64,000 nt of DNA, taken from NCBI GenBank assembly GCA_963677445.2, contig CAXXGF010000036.1:104623-168622 (forward strand). Reading direction: 5' to 3'. The translations under genes were made by a program, and so were the position numbers. Below the pieces are notes generated by a model. It was not told where the DNA came from. It searched no databases and saw nothing but the letters and a program-made list of their open reading frames with translations. Below, one piece after another: positions 1-11,500 of the stretch. How positions within the stretch are numbered: the stretch's first letter is position 1; each line of letters starts with the position of its first letter. The DNA is from G963677445 sp963677445 (GTDB lineage: Bacteria; Bacteroidota; Ignavibacteria; Ignavibacteriales; Melioribacteraceae).

Positions 1-153
1 TATACAATATTATAATACTGTCAGCAATATATAGAAGTGAATAAAATCAAAATGTGATTCAAAATACCAAATCTCTCCGTTATTAGCAAAAGTGATCCAA
101 TTAAAAATTTCTCTATTACAATACACTTCTTGGTCAAAACATTATCTGTATAA

Positions 154-186
154 TAAAAAAGCCCCTCGGAAAATTCCTCGGGGCTC
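154..186 (-). terminator. Rho-independent terminator of the GH57 gene
   Basis: Read on the minus strand, AGCCCC and GGGGCT arms close a stem with an inner GGAA/TTCC helix separated by a tandem G-A mismatch. A T-rich run follows. It lies about 25 bases past the stop of the GH57 gene. Confidence 0.85.
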
Positions 187-209
187 TTAAAAATTTAATC
201 GGTTTTGAA

Positions 210-3200
210 TTATTTTACCAGCAGCATTTTTCGGCTGTCACTGAATAAAGAGCCATCGGCTCCTTTTGCCGATATTGTGTAAATATAGATTCCGCTGGAT
301 AAAGCCTTGCCATTAAACTCCAGATTGTGATATCCCGCAGTCTGCATTTTTTCAGAATAGGTGTATACCTTTTGACCAAGAATATTATATACGGCAAATT
401 CTACGTCCGATTCAACCGGGAGTGAAAATTCTATCTTTGTTGAAGGATTAAAGGGATTCGGGTAATTCTGCTCCAGAGCAAAGTTATTTGGGATTTCACC
501 CGATGAGATAAGAAGTGATCTTACAGATTCATTACTTATAATCACCCTTCCGTTATCCTTAAAACTGTATTCAGAAAGGGAAACAGGATCTTTTATTCTA
601 ATCTCCATACCAACAGATTCAAGAACTATGGGATACACGACATTCCGTAAAGAAATTTCAGCAGCGCCCCCCTCTGTGTTGATAGCGGACATATTGTCAG
701 TTGTCCGGATATCAAATATACCTTCTGGTGGAGCGGGAGGAAGAATATATTCTGACAGCCTGAAATCGCCCCTGAATATCTTCAGGCTCATTCTGTTCCC
801 TGCCGCGTCTGTGAAAATCAGGCTGCCGTCGGCTGTATTGCTGTTATCATTGGTTTTCCCGGGAACAATAATATTTGTCAATATCGCTCCCTCTTCCGAT
901 GCTCTTACCCAGTAACCTTTACCCGGATCAAGAGTCTGAGCGGTAAAATACCCGGCATTAAAACCAAAGAAGTTGGATTCGATAATCGCCGGAGGACTTG
1001 TGTTAATTCCGTTTACATTTATCTGCTCGTCAAAGGGACCAATAAGATTCCATCCTTCCGCCAGTAGTATTTCACCGGTGGTGATTTCATCGCCTGTCAG
1101 ATTTAACGCGCCGCCGTCATCAAACTTAAGCCAGTAACCTTTTCCATATTCCAGGTCAGAAAAGGAAATGTAACCGTTATTAAATCCGAAAGCCTGGGAT
1201 ACCGCGGATGGAAAGAGAGAACCGAGAGACATATCCTCCGCGTCAACAGGAACAGAAATTATATTCCAGCCGGCATCAACATTTACCGGAACAGTTATCG
1301 TTCCCCCCGAGCCGAATTCATGGAGATAAAATTCACCTGTATCTATGTTGCCATCGCCATTGCCCGCCGGCGTCTGTCCGTTAAGCGCTCCGCCATCATC
1401 GGTCTGGTATCTGCCGACAGCAATATATATATTTAAAGGAACAGCGCCAAATTCTTCCTCAAGATTTATATACCCTTCAAGGTAATCACCTGCCGCGTTA
1501 TCGGCGGTACTGTTATTATCAAACCAGCCGGACCAGCCGTTGGTGCTTTCATTGGCTAAATAAGCTGACCAGTCTCCCGTTTCTCCCGCTTTGGCCCAGG
1601 GAGCCGCGACCATTTCATCAGGATTATCCGAGATAAGAATAAAAATATCATCACCCAGTGATGCCGCTGATTGTGTCGCCACATAAAGAAGGGGATTCTG
1701 CCAGCCAAGATAAAGATCAAGTCCGTTATTTGTTGAAATTAGTGACGCGGTTGAGTCAACGGCGCCATCCATCTCGAATCCAGAAGGGGTATTATTAAAT
1801 ACAATCTGGTAATCCAGTCCTCCATTATTATCCCAGGTATCATCATCATAATGAATTACAAAAGTAACATTGTTAACTATCTGGGCCGCGTTATTAAATG
1901 GCCCTATCTGAAGTGTAAGGTTGCCTGAAGTGTCGGGACCATTGAAAGGAGTTTCAACCGCGGGGCCTGAGCCATTGAAAAATTCTGTTCCGGCAGGCCA
2001 GTAAACTTCATCCGGCGTCTGCCATCCGTTAACGCCCCAATGCAGTTTGCCGCCGATTGTCGCTCCGGCGATGGTGATCGTAATCATATCATCGTTGGAA
2101 GGTTGAGCCGGTTCCCAGGAAACACCTGATGTTCCTCCTCCGCCGCTGTAATCACCAACCCAGACATGCTTGATTATTGATTTGGATACATTATTATTGC
2201 TGTCAACTGCCTCTATATAATAATCAAGCAGTTTATCATTTATTCCCGTTATTTCGGCCTGGTACTGTTTCGCTTTATACATCGGTGTGGGAGCGGTCTG
2301 GGAAGCTATATCCCACTCGGTCATATCAATCTCCTGCCAGCTGCCTACATCTGAGCCTCCCGCGTATGTCTCATTCTGGTGGTTATCCATCGAATTGACA
2401 CCATCGAGGTCTTCTCTGTATTTCAGCTTAACTGTCTTAAGCCCTGCCCGGTCGAATACATAACTCCACACCATGAAGTCCGATGACTGGCTGACTCCCC
2501 ATTCCGTGCCGCCGGGATTATAGGGCTCTCTCTGCGGATGAAATATCGATGGTCCGGTGTTGTCTGTTCCGGTTATGTTGCCCGCATGCTGAAATACATA
2601 GTTGCACGCTCTTGTCGGGTTGCTGTCCCATATTCCGTTCAGCGAGCCGTCCCAGTACCAGTAACAGCTTGTCTGGGAGTTCATATAATATCTTCGCGCT
2701 TCCTTTGTATCATTGGCATTTGGGTTTATCTGTTCTGCCTGTTCAACAAAATTCTTTGCCGCGGTAACTACCGCCCAGCTGTTGCGGTCAGGGCTGTAGC
2801 CGTTATCTCCGGGGGCGCCAAGCCATTTCATAAACTCCGGATCACCGTTATCGGCCCCGCTCCAGCTTCCATTCTCTACATGGATTACATCATCCTGCGC
2901 CGGAGGAAACATATCGAGATAGTCCTGGATCGTTGTACAGACAAAACGCGAGGGATTCGACTGAAGCCAGTTTACAAAATTCTGGAAGTTGCTGTGATAA
3001 TATGACTCTGAACCTCCGCCATAGTTGTCTCCGTCATGGTGAAGAACTATAAGGATAGGATGTTCAGAGTCTGTATTATAGGTTTCAAACTGGCTCATTA
3101 CCGATTCATACTGTAATGCGCCGAAGCCTCCCCTGCCATCTTCATTTCCCAGATATCTGTCGGCGGGTACTCCTATTATCCTGGTTACCCCGCCTGTTTC

Positions 3201-3998
3201 AGGATCGGCATATTCTATCCACTTTGGTTTGCTCGACCAGGCTGCCGATACTTTTGTCGGAGCCCAGAGGTTGTTCAGCTGTATCCAGTCTCCAGGGTTG
3301 GGATTAAGTATATCTGAGCCGTTTGGTTCATAGAGGCCTCCTTCCGACGCCCAGGGATATCCTTCACAGGTCCTCTCAAAGTGAATATTATCTATCAGCG
3401 CCCATTCTATTCCTTCATCGGCCAGGGCGGGGATCATTTCAGGGGTAAAGGCATTTTCAGGGGGAAATATACCCCGTGAATAGTTCCCGCTGAAGTTTGA
3501 GGAGAATATTTCTTTATGAGCCTGTATCTGATTTCTTATATCACTGTAATCTATCAGTCCCATCAATGGATGATGATAACCGAAACCTACCATATCGAGG
3601 CGGGGATTACCGAGACTTGTTGTCTGTGTTTTTATATAATTCCAGTGACTTTTCCAGTTCTGGAAGTTTCCGTTGCCCCCTGCTTCAAGGTTGTTAAGGT
3701 TTTCCACAAGGCTGCCTGAAAAACTTACCTGGGCTCCAAGGTGTGGCAGGCCCGCGTCTATGCCTGACTGCACGGCATCTTTTGGCCAGCTGTTATATGG
3801 ACCCAGACGCTGGTTGTGGATATCTGTTACCGAATAGGGAAACCTTCCGTTGTTATCGGTTTCTAACAGGTTTTCATAGGGCCAGTAAATTGGCTGATGC
3901 ATGTGCCATAAAAATGCTATATAGATCGGAGGGTTTTCTTTTTCCCCGCCTGTCAGGGTAAAGCTGAACAGAAATAAAAACAATAGACTCTTTTTCAT
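210..3998 (-). CDS. Secreted GH57 family glycoside hydrolase with starch-binding-like and C-terminal sorting domains
   Basis: This is a 1262-residue exported protein. A signal peptide (residues 1-17) is followed by a glycoside hydrolase 57 barrel: HMHQP at 32-36 is the family's first conserved block, and GIFPPENAF at 176-184 carries Glu181 where the GH57 nucleophile is expected. HHDGDN lies further on. GH57 enzymes cleave alpha-glucans (amylase, amylopullulanase, branching enzymes), and the exact specificity cannot be read here. After the catalytic part come a CBM25/26-like beta-sandwich, a glucodextranase-C-like domain, two GWN(L)I repeats, an AGNRM...PPAPP module and a C-terminal YPNPFNP sorting domain. 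The last three are shared with the C25 peptidase at 8566. ATG at 3998 has an AAGGT ribosome site. It is transcribed alone and ends at a clear terminator. The family call is firm; the substrate is inferred. Confidence 0.88.
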   Translation of the reverse strand: MKKSLLFLFLFSFTLTGGEKENPPIYIAFLWHMHQPIYWPYENLLETDNNGRFPYSVTDIHNQRLGPYNSWPKDAVQSGIDAGLPHLGAQVSFSGSLVENLNNLEAGGNGNFQNWKSHWNYIKTQTTSLGNPRLDMVGFGYHHPLMGLIDYSDIRNQIQAHKEIFSSNFSGNYSRGIFPPENAFTPEMIPALADEGIEWALIDNIHFERTCEGYPWASEGGLYEPNGSDILNPNPGDWIQLNNLWAPTKVSAAWSSKPKWIEYADPETGGVTRIIGVPADRYLGNEDGRGGFGALQYESVMSQFETYNTDSEHPILIVLHHDGDNYGGGSESYYHSNFQNFVNWLQSNPSRFVCTTIQDYLDMFPPAQDDVIHVENGSWSGADNGDPEFMKWLGAPGDNGYSPDRNSWAVVTAAKNFVEQAEQINPNANDTKEARRYYMNSQTSCYWYWDGSLNGIWDSNPTRACNYVFQHAGNITGTDNTGPSIFHPQREPYNPGGTEWGVSQSSDFMVWSYVFDRAGLKTVKLKYREDLDGVNSMDNHQNETYAGGSDVGSWQEIDMTEWDIASQTAPTPMYKAKQYQAEITGINDKLLDYYIEAVDSNNNVSKSIIKHVWVGDYSGGGGTSGVSWEPAQPSNDDMITITIAGATIGGKLHWGVNGWQTPDEVYWPAGTEFFNGSGPAVETPFNGPDTSGNLTLQIGPFNNAAQIVNNVTFVIHYDDDTWDNNGGLDYQIVFNNTPSGFEMDGAVDSTASLISTNNGLDLYLGWQNPLLYVATQSAASLGDDIFILISDNPDEMVAAPWAKAGETGDWSAYLANESTNGWSGWFDNNSTADNAAGDYLEGYINLEEEFGAVPLNIYIAVGRYQTDDGGALNGQTPAGNGDGNIDTGEFYLHEFGSGGTITVPVNVDAGWNIISVPVDAEDMSLGSLFPSAVSQAFGFNNGYISFSDLEYGKGYWLKFDDGGALNLTGDEITTGEILLAEGWNLIGPFDEQINVNGINTSPPAIIESNFFGFNAGYFTAQTLDPGKGYWVRASEEGAILTNIIVPGKTNDNSNTADGSLIFTDAAGNRMSLKIFRGDFRLSEYILPPAPPEGIFDIRTTDNMSAINTEGGAAEISLRNVVYPIVLESVGMEIRIKDPVSLSEYSFKDNGRVIISNESVRSLLISSGEIPNNFALEQNYPNPFNPSTKIEFSLPVESDVEFAVYNILGQKVYTYSEKMQTAGYHNLEFNGKALSSGIYIYTISAKGADGSLFSDSRKMLLVK

Positions 3999-4322
3999 TA
4001 GTATTACCTTGATTAAGTAGTAAAAAATGCATATTAAAATAAAAAAAAAGAATAATAAATGTTGTGATAACTGTAATATTACTAAAATGTCTTATGTTTT
4101 TTATCCGGTTTTCTACTTACGCCTGACTATTTTAATGATCATTTCCAACAACACCTAATTTATTTATGTACTTCTAATCAATTGCCTTTAAATACATTTA
4201 ACAGTTTCATACAAAATCAGGTGACAAAACACAAAAAAAATTGTTTTGAATTTCTGTTCAAAAAAAAGCTAACCAAAATTCTGTTGATACGTCTAAAATT
4301 TTGAACCTAACAGGAGAAAATT
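3999..4322. other. Divergent intergenic region
   Basis: These 324 A+T-rich bases separate the divergent GH57 and PspC genes and must hold both promoters. An AGGAG ribosome site lies just before the PspC start. No gene, repeat or structured RNA was seen. Confidence 0.6.
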
Positions 4323-4817
4323 ATGAATGACCGATTGTTCAGATCACGAAGAAACAGAATTGTTGGCGGCGTTGCCGCGGGGTTCGCAGAATATCTTAAC
4401 CTGGAACCGATTATTATCAGGCTGCTTTTTGTAGTAATTACTATTTTTAATGGTCTGGGTATTTTATTATATATTGTCCTCTGGATTGTGGTGCCTGAAG
4501 AAATTGTAGTACAAACCGGAACCGGAACCACTACAGCTCAGGGTGATAAAGATTTCGATAAACACAGCGCGAAAGAGAATGACGAAAGCTCGCGCAGTGA
4601 AAATATTGGAGATAATGAGTATACACCGGCAGACAAGGATGAAAAAAAATCTTCCGGTAAGGGACGAATAATAATCGGCCTGACATTATTAGTTTTGGGT
4701 TTTCTTTTCCTTTTTGATAATTTTTTCCCTTATTTTGAAATAATTGATATATTTCCACTTTTGTTACTTGGTCTTGGTATATTTTTAATTTGGAATTCAA
4801 TCAGCAAACAGAGATAA
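4323..4817 (+). CDS. PspC-domain envelope stress membrane protein
   Basis: The 164-residue protein starts with a typical PspC domain: a basic N-terminus (NDRLFRSRRNRIVGGVAAG) then a hydrophobic helix ending in WIVVPEE at about residue 60. A charged, Ser/Asp/Lys-rich linker (about 65-115) leads to a second hydrophobic segment with two helices resembling the LiaI/LiaF-type membrane region. PspC proteins sense or buffer inner-membrane stress. The ATG is preceded by AGGAG at good spacing. Its stop is 6 bases before the next gene, a LiaF-like protein, so the two form an operon. No PspA gene is nearby. Confidence 0.85.
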   Translation: MNDRLFRSRRNRIVGGVAAGFAEYLNLEPIIIRLLFVVITIFNGLGILLYIVLWIVVPEEIVVQTGTGTTTAQGDKDFDKHSAKENDESSRSENIGDNEYTPADKDEKKSSGKGRIIIGLTLLVLGFLFLFDNFFPYFEIIDIFPLLLLGLGIFLIWNSISKQR

Positions 4818-4823
4818 ACTATT

Positions 4824-5753
4824 ATGAAAACTGGACAAATTTTTTGGGGAACCGCACTCATATCAGCCGGCTCACTGATCTTACTTGTAAGATATGACGC
4901 GCTGAATGTCGACTGGAATATTATCTGGAATCTGTGGCCCCTATATTTTGTATTCTGGGGATTATCTTTATTGACAAAACAATCCTCTTTTCGTCCATTC
5001 ATCGCGCTTTTATTCGGGCTGTTCACCGGGATTTTTTCGTATGGCATCATAAATATGGTATATGACAATGATTTTGTCTTCGATGAAGATGGCCCTGAAT
5101 ACCGGGTTGAGAAATTTACAGAAGAATATGATCCGGGGATTAAAACTGCCAGACTTGAAGTTAATTCCGGAGCGGGGAAATTCTACATTCGCAAATCAAC
5201 GGGAGATTTGGTAAAAGGTATAGCAAGAGGAAATTATGCCGATTATTTTTTTAAGGTGAAAAAATCGGGTGATAACGCGGAAATAAATTTTAATTATACT
5301 AAAGACATTCGAATATTCGACGGTAAACTCAGAAATACCCTTGAGATAAGGCTCCATCGTTCTCCTGTCTGGAATATGGAATTAAATCTGGGAGCGGCCA
5401 AATCTCATTTTGACCTGAGCGATTTTAAAATAAAAGAAATTGAATTGAATGCCGGAGCGGCAAGCACCTACTTTAAACTTGGCAATCTTTATAAGGATAC
5501 AAGATTAAATGTGGAAATGGGGGCCGCCAAACTGGAACTGGAAATTCCGGAAAACACTGGATGCAAAATTTCGGGTGAAATGGTGCTTGTATTAAAAGAC
5601 TTACCCGGTTTCATAAAAGTAGGTAATGATTATTATATTTCCGAAAATTTTGAAGAATCAACCAACAAGGTGTACCTGAATATTGAAACAGGAGTATCAT
5701 CAATAAAAATCAAAAAATACAAGGAAACTTTACTGCGAAACCGGAACCGGTAA
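4824..5753 (+). CDS. LiaF-like membrane protein with toast-rack beta domain
   Basis: A 309-residue protein with about four hydrophobic helices in residues 1-90, followed by a soluble region with repeating short strands of the type (LE)VNSGAGKFYI, LNLGAAKSHFDL, LNAGAASTYFKL and VEMGAAKLELEI. That repeat pattern is typical of toast_rack/LiaF-C beta-solenoid domains found in cell-envelope stress proteins. It is the second gene of the operon with PspC, 6 bases downstream, and a terminator follows. A role as membrane partner or regulator of the PspC protein is inferred from the family and context. No associated two-component system is adjacent. Confidence 0.75.
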   Translation: MKTGQIFWGTALISAGSLILLVRYDALNVDWNIIWNLWPLYFVFWGLSLLTKQSSFRPFIALLFGLFTGIFSYGIINMVYDNDFVFDEDGPEYRVEKFTEEYDPGIKTARLEVNSGAGKFYIRKSTGDLVKGIARGNYADYFFKVKKSGDNAEINFNYTKDIRIFDGKLRNTLEIRLHRSPVWNMELNLGAAKSHFDLSDFKIKEIELNAGAASTYFKLGNLYKDTRLNVEMGAAKLELEIPENTGCKISGEMVLVLKDLPGFIKVGNDYYISENFEESTNKVYLNIETGVSSIKIKKYKETLLRNRNR

Positions 5754-5774
5754 ACATCGATTTTATTACATTGG

Positions 5775-5827
5775 AATCCCTGCTTGTGCATAATTAAATT
5801 TTTGTGCCTGAGCAGGGATTTTCTTTT
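5775..5827 (+). terminator. Terminator of the PspC/LiaF-like operon
   Basis: Perfect 10-bp arms AATCCCTGCT (5775-5784) and AGCAGGGATT (5811-5820) enclose a 26-base A+T-rich loop. The right arm runs straight into TTCTTTTC. It sits 22 bases after the LiaF-like stop codon. Confidence 0.8.
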
Positions 5828-5890
5828 CTGTTTCTCGACCAGTCAAATCCCAAAACTTGATGAAGCGTTACAAAACCGGGGGAAATAAAA

Positions 5891-8182
5891 TCAGCCGCGG
5901 GCTTCCCTGAACGCGATTCTGAAAACAGTTCCCGAATCTTTTTTACTTGATATATAAATTTTCGCGCCATTTAAATCAGCAAGTTTTCTGGCGATAGCCA
6001 GTCCCAGGCCATTCCCTTCAAATTTTCTGGTATAGCCTGTTTCTTCAGTGGTAAATGGTTCAAAAATATCCTCTATATAGTTTTCATCAATACCAATGCC
6101 GGTATCCTCAACCAGAATTTCAATATAATCGATATTGCGCCTGGTGGAAATTGAGATAGCGCCTTTTTCTGTAAACTTCAAAGCATTTTCTATGACATTT
6201 CTGAGTAAAATTTCAACCGAATATTCATCGCCCCGAATGAAAAAACGGTCAATATTCTCCTCCATTGTAAAACTGATTTTCCGACTATCCGCGACCGGTT
6301 TCAGTTCTTTATAAATTTTCCCCAGAATTTCATGTTGAAGATCAAAAATACTAAGCTTTATCTCAAAATTTCCTGTCTGCAATTCCGACATTATCAAAAT
6401 CGAATCGATAGTTTTTATTATCCGCTCTCCTTCTTCTTTCATAACGCTGAAGCTTTTAGCCAGCTCCTTATCAATATTGTCATCAAATTCTTCCCTGATA
6501 AAATTCGCGAAGCTCAAAATGGAATGCATCGGAGTTCTTATTTCATGCGACATCTGCGATAAAAACTCAGTTTTGAGAGAATCAGATCTTTCCGCTTTTT
6601 CTTTTGCCTGCTTAAGCTGATCTTCAATAATTTTTCTTTGATTAATTTCCTCCTTCAAAGTCTGGTTTTTAAGGAACAACTCCGCGGTTCTTTCTTTTAC
6701 CCTTTCTTCGAGCTGATTGGTAAGTTTAATAAGTCCTTCACGGTTTTTTGTCAGTTGGTCATTTAGTTGCCTCTTATACCGGTATAAAAGGAATAATACT
6801 ATCGCCAGCCCGATAGCAAGAATCATAAGCACCATAAAGGATATTCTCATAATTCTCTCTCTTTCGAGTGAAAGCTCCTTCATTCGATGCTGCTGTTTAA
6901 GTATCTCGATCTGTTTTTCTCTCTGCTCTATTTCATTTTTTACATGAAGACGGGCAATTTTTTTCGCGTTTTTTTCTTCTTCGAGGGAATTGTAGATTAT
7001 ATTAAATTTTTTGTGATAATCATAAGCCGCCTGAAAATTCCCTTTGCGGGCAAAAATATCGGCTAATTTCTGATAACTTTCTGACGAAATTTCTTTTATT
7101 TCCTCAGAAAGAGCAATTTTCAGACTTTGTCTGAAATAATCTGCCGCCTCATTAATTTTTCCGGATTGCAGAAAAATATCTCCAAGCAGCATTAAATTTG
7201 AAGCGGTGCCAAGTTTATCATTAAGTTTTTCTCTCGCTTCAAGAGCATCCCTGAAATATTTCAACGCTTTTTCTTTATTGCCACCGGCCAGGTAAGTATG
7301 ACCTATTTCAAGCAGATTATTCGCTATTCCATATTGATTGCCCTCGTCGAGATAAATCTTCATCGAACGCTGATAAGATTTCAGGGAAAGTTCATAGTTG
7401 CCAATAGTCCGGTAAATACTGCCCATACTTTTCAGGGAAAGGGCCACCCCGTTCGAGTTGGCCATATTTTCATAAAGAGAAAGTGATTTGTTGGCATATT
7501 CCAGAGCCTTTTTATTTTCATTCAGGTCAGTATATAAAACGGAGATGTTGTTATATGCGTAGGCAATACCTTCATCATAACCAATTCGTTTATAAATATC
7601 AATGCACCCGAGTAAATTTTCGAGGGCGTTTTCATAGTTCCCCCTTGAACGTTCGAGCCGGCCAAGATTTACCAGGGTAGTGGCAATACCTTTGTCATCA
7701 CCAATATTTTTTCTTATTTCCAGGGCCTGTAAATATATTTTTTCCGCCTGGGTAAAGCTTCCAAAATATTGATAAATATTAGCTATACTGCTGAGAGTAT
7801 TAGCGGTATTCCTCGGATTATCCAATGATTCCCTGTGTTCAAGGGCCTGCAGGAAATATTCCAGCGCTTCCTTATATTGTCCATCAAAGTAAAGAGCGAG
7901 CCCGATATTATCCAAAGCTCTCGCTTTCCCCTCTATATATTCCAGCTCCCCGGCCAGATTGAGAGCCAGATTCCCGTAGTGCAAGGCTGAATCGGCATCG
8001 GTACGCCTGTAATGAACCGCAATATCACAATACCTTTCTACTTTTTCTGTCCCGGATATCGTCTTGATAATAGTCTTCAAACTATCCAGATTTCCGGCGC
8101 TGATGCCTGTATAGATGAAGAGTAAAAGTAAAAAGGAATAAGTAAATTGTTTTATACTGTTAAATATTGTGAACCTTATCAC
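5891..8182 (-). CDS. TPR-containing membrane sensor histidine kinase
   Basis: About 763 residues from the start chosen. A signal/anchor sequence leads into roughly ten tetratricopeptide repeats (about residues 45-390, recurring units like GNYELSLKSYQRSMKIY), a coiled coil, one transmembrane helix (VLMILAIGLAIVLFLLYRY), a second coiled coil, then a HisKA domain with the phospho-acceptor in MSHEIRTP and a HATPase domain with N box (NALKF), G1 (VEDTGIGID) and G2 (GNGLGLA). TPR-kinases of this layout are common in FCB bacteria. No receiver domain or response regulator gene is adjacent, so the partner is unknown. The frame is open to a TTG at 8206. I prefer the second of two GTG codons (8182) because AGGA precedes it by 6 bases. 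Confidence 0.85.
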   Translation of the reverse strand: MIRFTIFNSIKQFTYSFLLLLFIYTGISAGNLDSLKTIIKTISGTEKVERYCDIAVHYRRTDADSALHYGNLALNLAGELEYIEGKARALDNIGLALYFDGQYKEALEYFLQALEHRESLDNPRNTANTLSSIANIYQYFGSFTQAEKIYLQALEIRKNIGDDKGIATTLVNLGRLERSRGNYENALENLLGCIDIYKRIGYDEGIAYAYNNISVLYTDLNENKKALEYANKSLSLYENMANSNGVALSLKSMGSIYRTIGNYELSLKSYQRSMKIYLDEGNQYGIANNLLEIGHTYLAGGNKEKALKYFRDALEAREKLNDKLGTASNLMLLGDIFLQSGKINEAADYFRQSLKIALSEEIKEISSESYQKLADIFARKGNFQAAYDYHKKFNIIYNSLEEEKNAKKIARLHVKNEIEQREKQIEILKQQHRMKELSLERERIMRISFMVLMILAIGLAIVLFLLYRYKRQLNDQLTKNREGLIKLTNQLEERVKERTAELFLKNQTLKEEINQRKIIEDQLKQAKEKAERSDSLKTEFLSQMSHEIRTPMHSILSFANFIREEFDDNIDKELAKSFSVMKEEGERIIKTIDSILIMSELQTGNFEIKLSIFDLQHEILGKIYKELKPVADSRKISFTMEENIDRFFIRGDEYSVEILLRNVIENALKFTEKGAISISTRRNIDYIEILVEDTGIGIDENYIEDIFEPFTTEETGYTRKFEGNGLGLAIARKLADLNGAKIYISSKKDSGTVFRIAFREARG

Positions 8183-8206
8183 CACGCTTCCTGCAATTTT
8201 GATCAA

Positions 8207-8565
8207 AATTTTTTACCTTTTTTTTCACTTAATAATTTACGGCAAATAATCTAATATTTAAAGTATTGTATTATTTTTATCTGTTTACCTCTGTTTTTTG
8301 CTCCGGAAATGAGATTGCGAATAACAGGATGCGCCGTCTTATTATATCGGGCTTGAAAATTTTCTTAAATGTTTTTTTAACTAAAATTTATCTGGGTATT
8401 TACTTTTATCCTAACAATATATTAAATTGTGCGTACAGAATTTTATTAATATAAATTACTCTCTTACAAGAGAAGCCCGGAGTAAAAGTTAAGAGATGTT
8501 AAGATATAGATATCTCACGCAACACAGCCAATCTAATTATTTCCAAAAAAAATAAGGATCACACT
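8207..8565. other. Divergent intergenic region
   Basis: About 360 A+T-rich bases between the TPR kinase and the C25 peptidase. It must carry promoters for both. No coding frame of note, repeat or structured element was recognised. Confidence 0.55.
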
Positions 8566-11500
8566 ATGGAGATTTTTAATTCTTTCAAAAAAACTTTTAA
8601 AACCCTGTCGGCCCTGATGCTCGTTGCTCTTTTTGTCGCGGCAGTCCCCATGCAGGCTGAAAACTATAAATATAGTGACAGCTGGGGAAATAACGGATTC
8701 AACCTTGTTGAACAGGCTCCATCAGGACTAAAAATGATATTCTCGGTTACAGAATTTAACATTGAACAGAAGAATATAGATGGTGAGCCGATGCAGACTT
8801 TGCATTTCCAAGGCGTTTATCTTCCAAACCAGTCAGGCTCTCCCGATCTGCCGGGAATGAGTCGTTATATCGCGCTTCCCGAGGGAGCGACACCCCAGGT
8901 GAAAATTATTTCACGCCGCACCGAAACTTTCCAGAATATGGAGATTGCTCCGGCATTCGAAATTCCTCTTATCACGGATGACCGTCCGCTGACCTATAAA
9001 AAGAACATGGAAGTATATGGCAAAAATGAATTTTATCCGGCGAGTCCTGTAATCGTTTCTGATGTTCAGCAGATGAGAGGCGTTGATGTCTCTCTGATTA
9101 ATGTGACTCCATTCCAGTATAATCCGGTTACAAAAGAACTGGTTGTTTACCGCGATCTCGAAATAGAAGTTTCTTTTGTTGGCGGCAGCGCCCAGTTTGG
9201 CGAAAACAGATGGAGAAGCATCTGGTGGGATCAAATACTAAAAAACAACATAGTTAACAGCAATATGCTGCCGAAAATTGATTATACCACCGGCGGTTCA
9301 CGCGAAGTTGCCACTGATTATGTAATTATCACTCCTCCGGACGCTGACTTCGTTCAGTGGGCTAATGTAATCAAAGATTTCAGAAATGAGCAGGGCATTA
9401 AAACTATGGTCGTCACTACAACAGAGATTGGTGGCAATAGCGCAGATGCCATTGAAGATTATTTCGATGATATGGCGACATGGGATCCGGTTCCTTCCGC
9501 AGTTCTGCTTCTTGGCGATTACGGCTCCTCAAATACAACTATCACTTCACCTACAAGAAGCCATCCTTATTCAGGAAGTTGCATTTCTGACAATATTTAC
9601 GCCGACGTCACCGGAGATCATCTTCCCGATTTCGCTACGGCGCGTATGACTGCCAGGAATTCAGCCGAACTTGAGCTGATGATCGGTAAATTCATGAATT
9701 ATGAAATGACTCCGCCCGAAAACCAGTATTATTATGATCACCCGGTTACTGCAATGGGATGGCAGACAGACAGGTGGTTCCAGATATGTTCGGAGATTGT
9801 CAATGGATTCTGGGAATATGGACTCGGTAAAGAACCCGTCAGAGAAAATGCTATCGGCAGCGGTTCTCCCTCAGGATCATGGTCCAGCAACGAAAATACT
9901 GGTATGATAGTCGATTATTTTGGTCCTAACGGATTGGGTTATATTCCCGCGACGCCTAATCATCTTAATGACTGGGGAGGCAACGCGACAAGACTTAATA
10001 ATGACATCAACCAGGGCGCTTTTATGATCCAGCACCGCGACCACGGCGGTGAAACAGGATGGAGCGAACCGGATTATGGCAACAGTGATATAAACGGCCT
10101 TAACGGTAACGATCTTGTTTATGTATTTTCAATCAATTGCCTCACCGGTAAATTTGATTACAGTAGCGAGTGTTTCGCTGAAAAATTCCATCGTTATGAT
10201 AATGGCGGCGCGCTTGGAATTATGGCTGCCACCGAAGTTTCCTATTCATTTGTTAATGATACTTATGTTTGGGGTATGTACGATGGAATGTGGCCCGACT
10301 TTATGCCTGCCGAAGGTGAACCTGGTCCGGTAAGACTTCTTCCCGCTTTTGGTAACGTAAATGGTAAATTTTTCCTTTCAGAATCAAGCTGGCCATATAA
10401 TCCGAGTGAAAAAGAGATCACTTATGAACTATTCCATCATCATGGTGACGCTTTTTCTGTTGTCTATTCTGAAATGCCTCAGGCTCTCCCTATCACTCAC
10501 GATGCAGCCATCATAAGTGGAAACAGTACATTTTCAGTAATAACAGAAGAAGATGTTCTGATTGGTCTTTCTGTTGATGGTGAGCTTATCGCCAGCGGTT
10601 ACAGCGATGGAAGCGTTCTTAATATCCCTCTTCCATTCATTCAGCCCGGCAAGGTACTGAAAGTTGTCGCTACAAAACAGAACTACTACAGATATGAATC
10701 AGATGTAAACGTTGTTCCGGCTGATGGCCCTTATGTTGTAAAAGAACATTATGTTATTAATGACGCCTCAGGAAACAATAATGGTATGATGGATTATGCT
10801 GAAAATAACCTTCTTACTCTTTATGTTCAGAATGTCGGACAGGATAATGCCGAAAACGTTACCGTAACAATAAGTTCAACTGATGAATATGTAACTATTA
10901 CTGACGCCACAGAATTGTACGGACTGGTTCCGGCTGACGACACAACATTCGTAACTGATGGTTTTGCTTTTGATGTCGCAGAAAATATTCCGGATGGCCA
11001 TAACGTTACATTCACCTGCAGCGCGACAGATGGCGACAGCACCTGGATAAGCTACTTCAGCATTGAAGGTCACGCTCCTGTTGTTGAATACGCCGGTTTT
11101 GAGGTTAACGACGCTGCCGGAAACGGAAACGGAAGAGTTGATCCCGGCGAAACTGTCGACCTGATTGTTGGTGTCAGAAATGATGGTACATCAGCAGCTT
11201 ATAATCTTGAAGGTATGCTCCAGTCAAGTGACAGCTACATCACAATAAACTCAAACAGCGCAACTTATGGCGAACTCGCAGCCGGCGCTGAAATGACAAA
11301 AACATTTAATATTACAGCTAATGCCAACACCCCGATGGGTCATATTGCTAACTTTATGGTTGAGTTTACAGCTGATCATGATATTTATACCCAGGGCGAT
11401 TTCTTTACAGTTGTAGGACAGTTCCCTGTTCTTATTGTTGATCTCGATGAAAACAATAACTCAGCAAACCATTTACATGACGCATTCCTGGCAAACGGCA

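Noticed and set aside
2538..3005. 155-residue plus-strand open frame inside the GH57 gene
   Set aside because: It is wholly antisense to a well-supported gene, has no recognisable domain and has no ribosome site.
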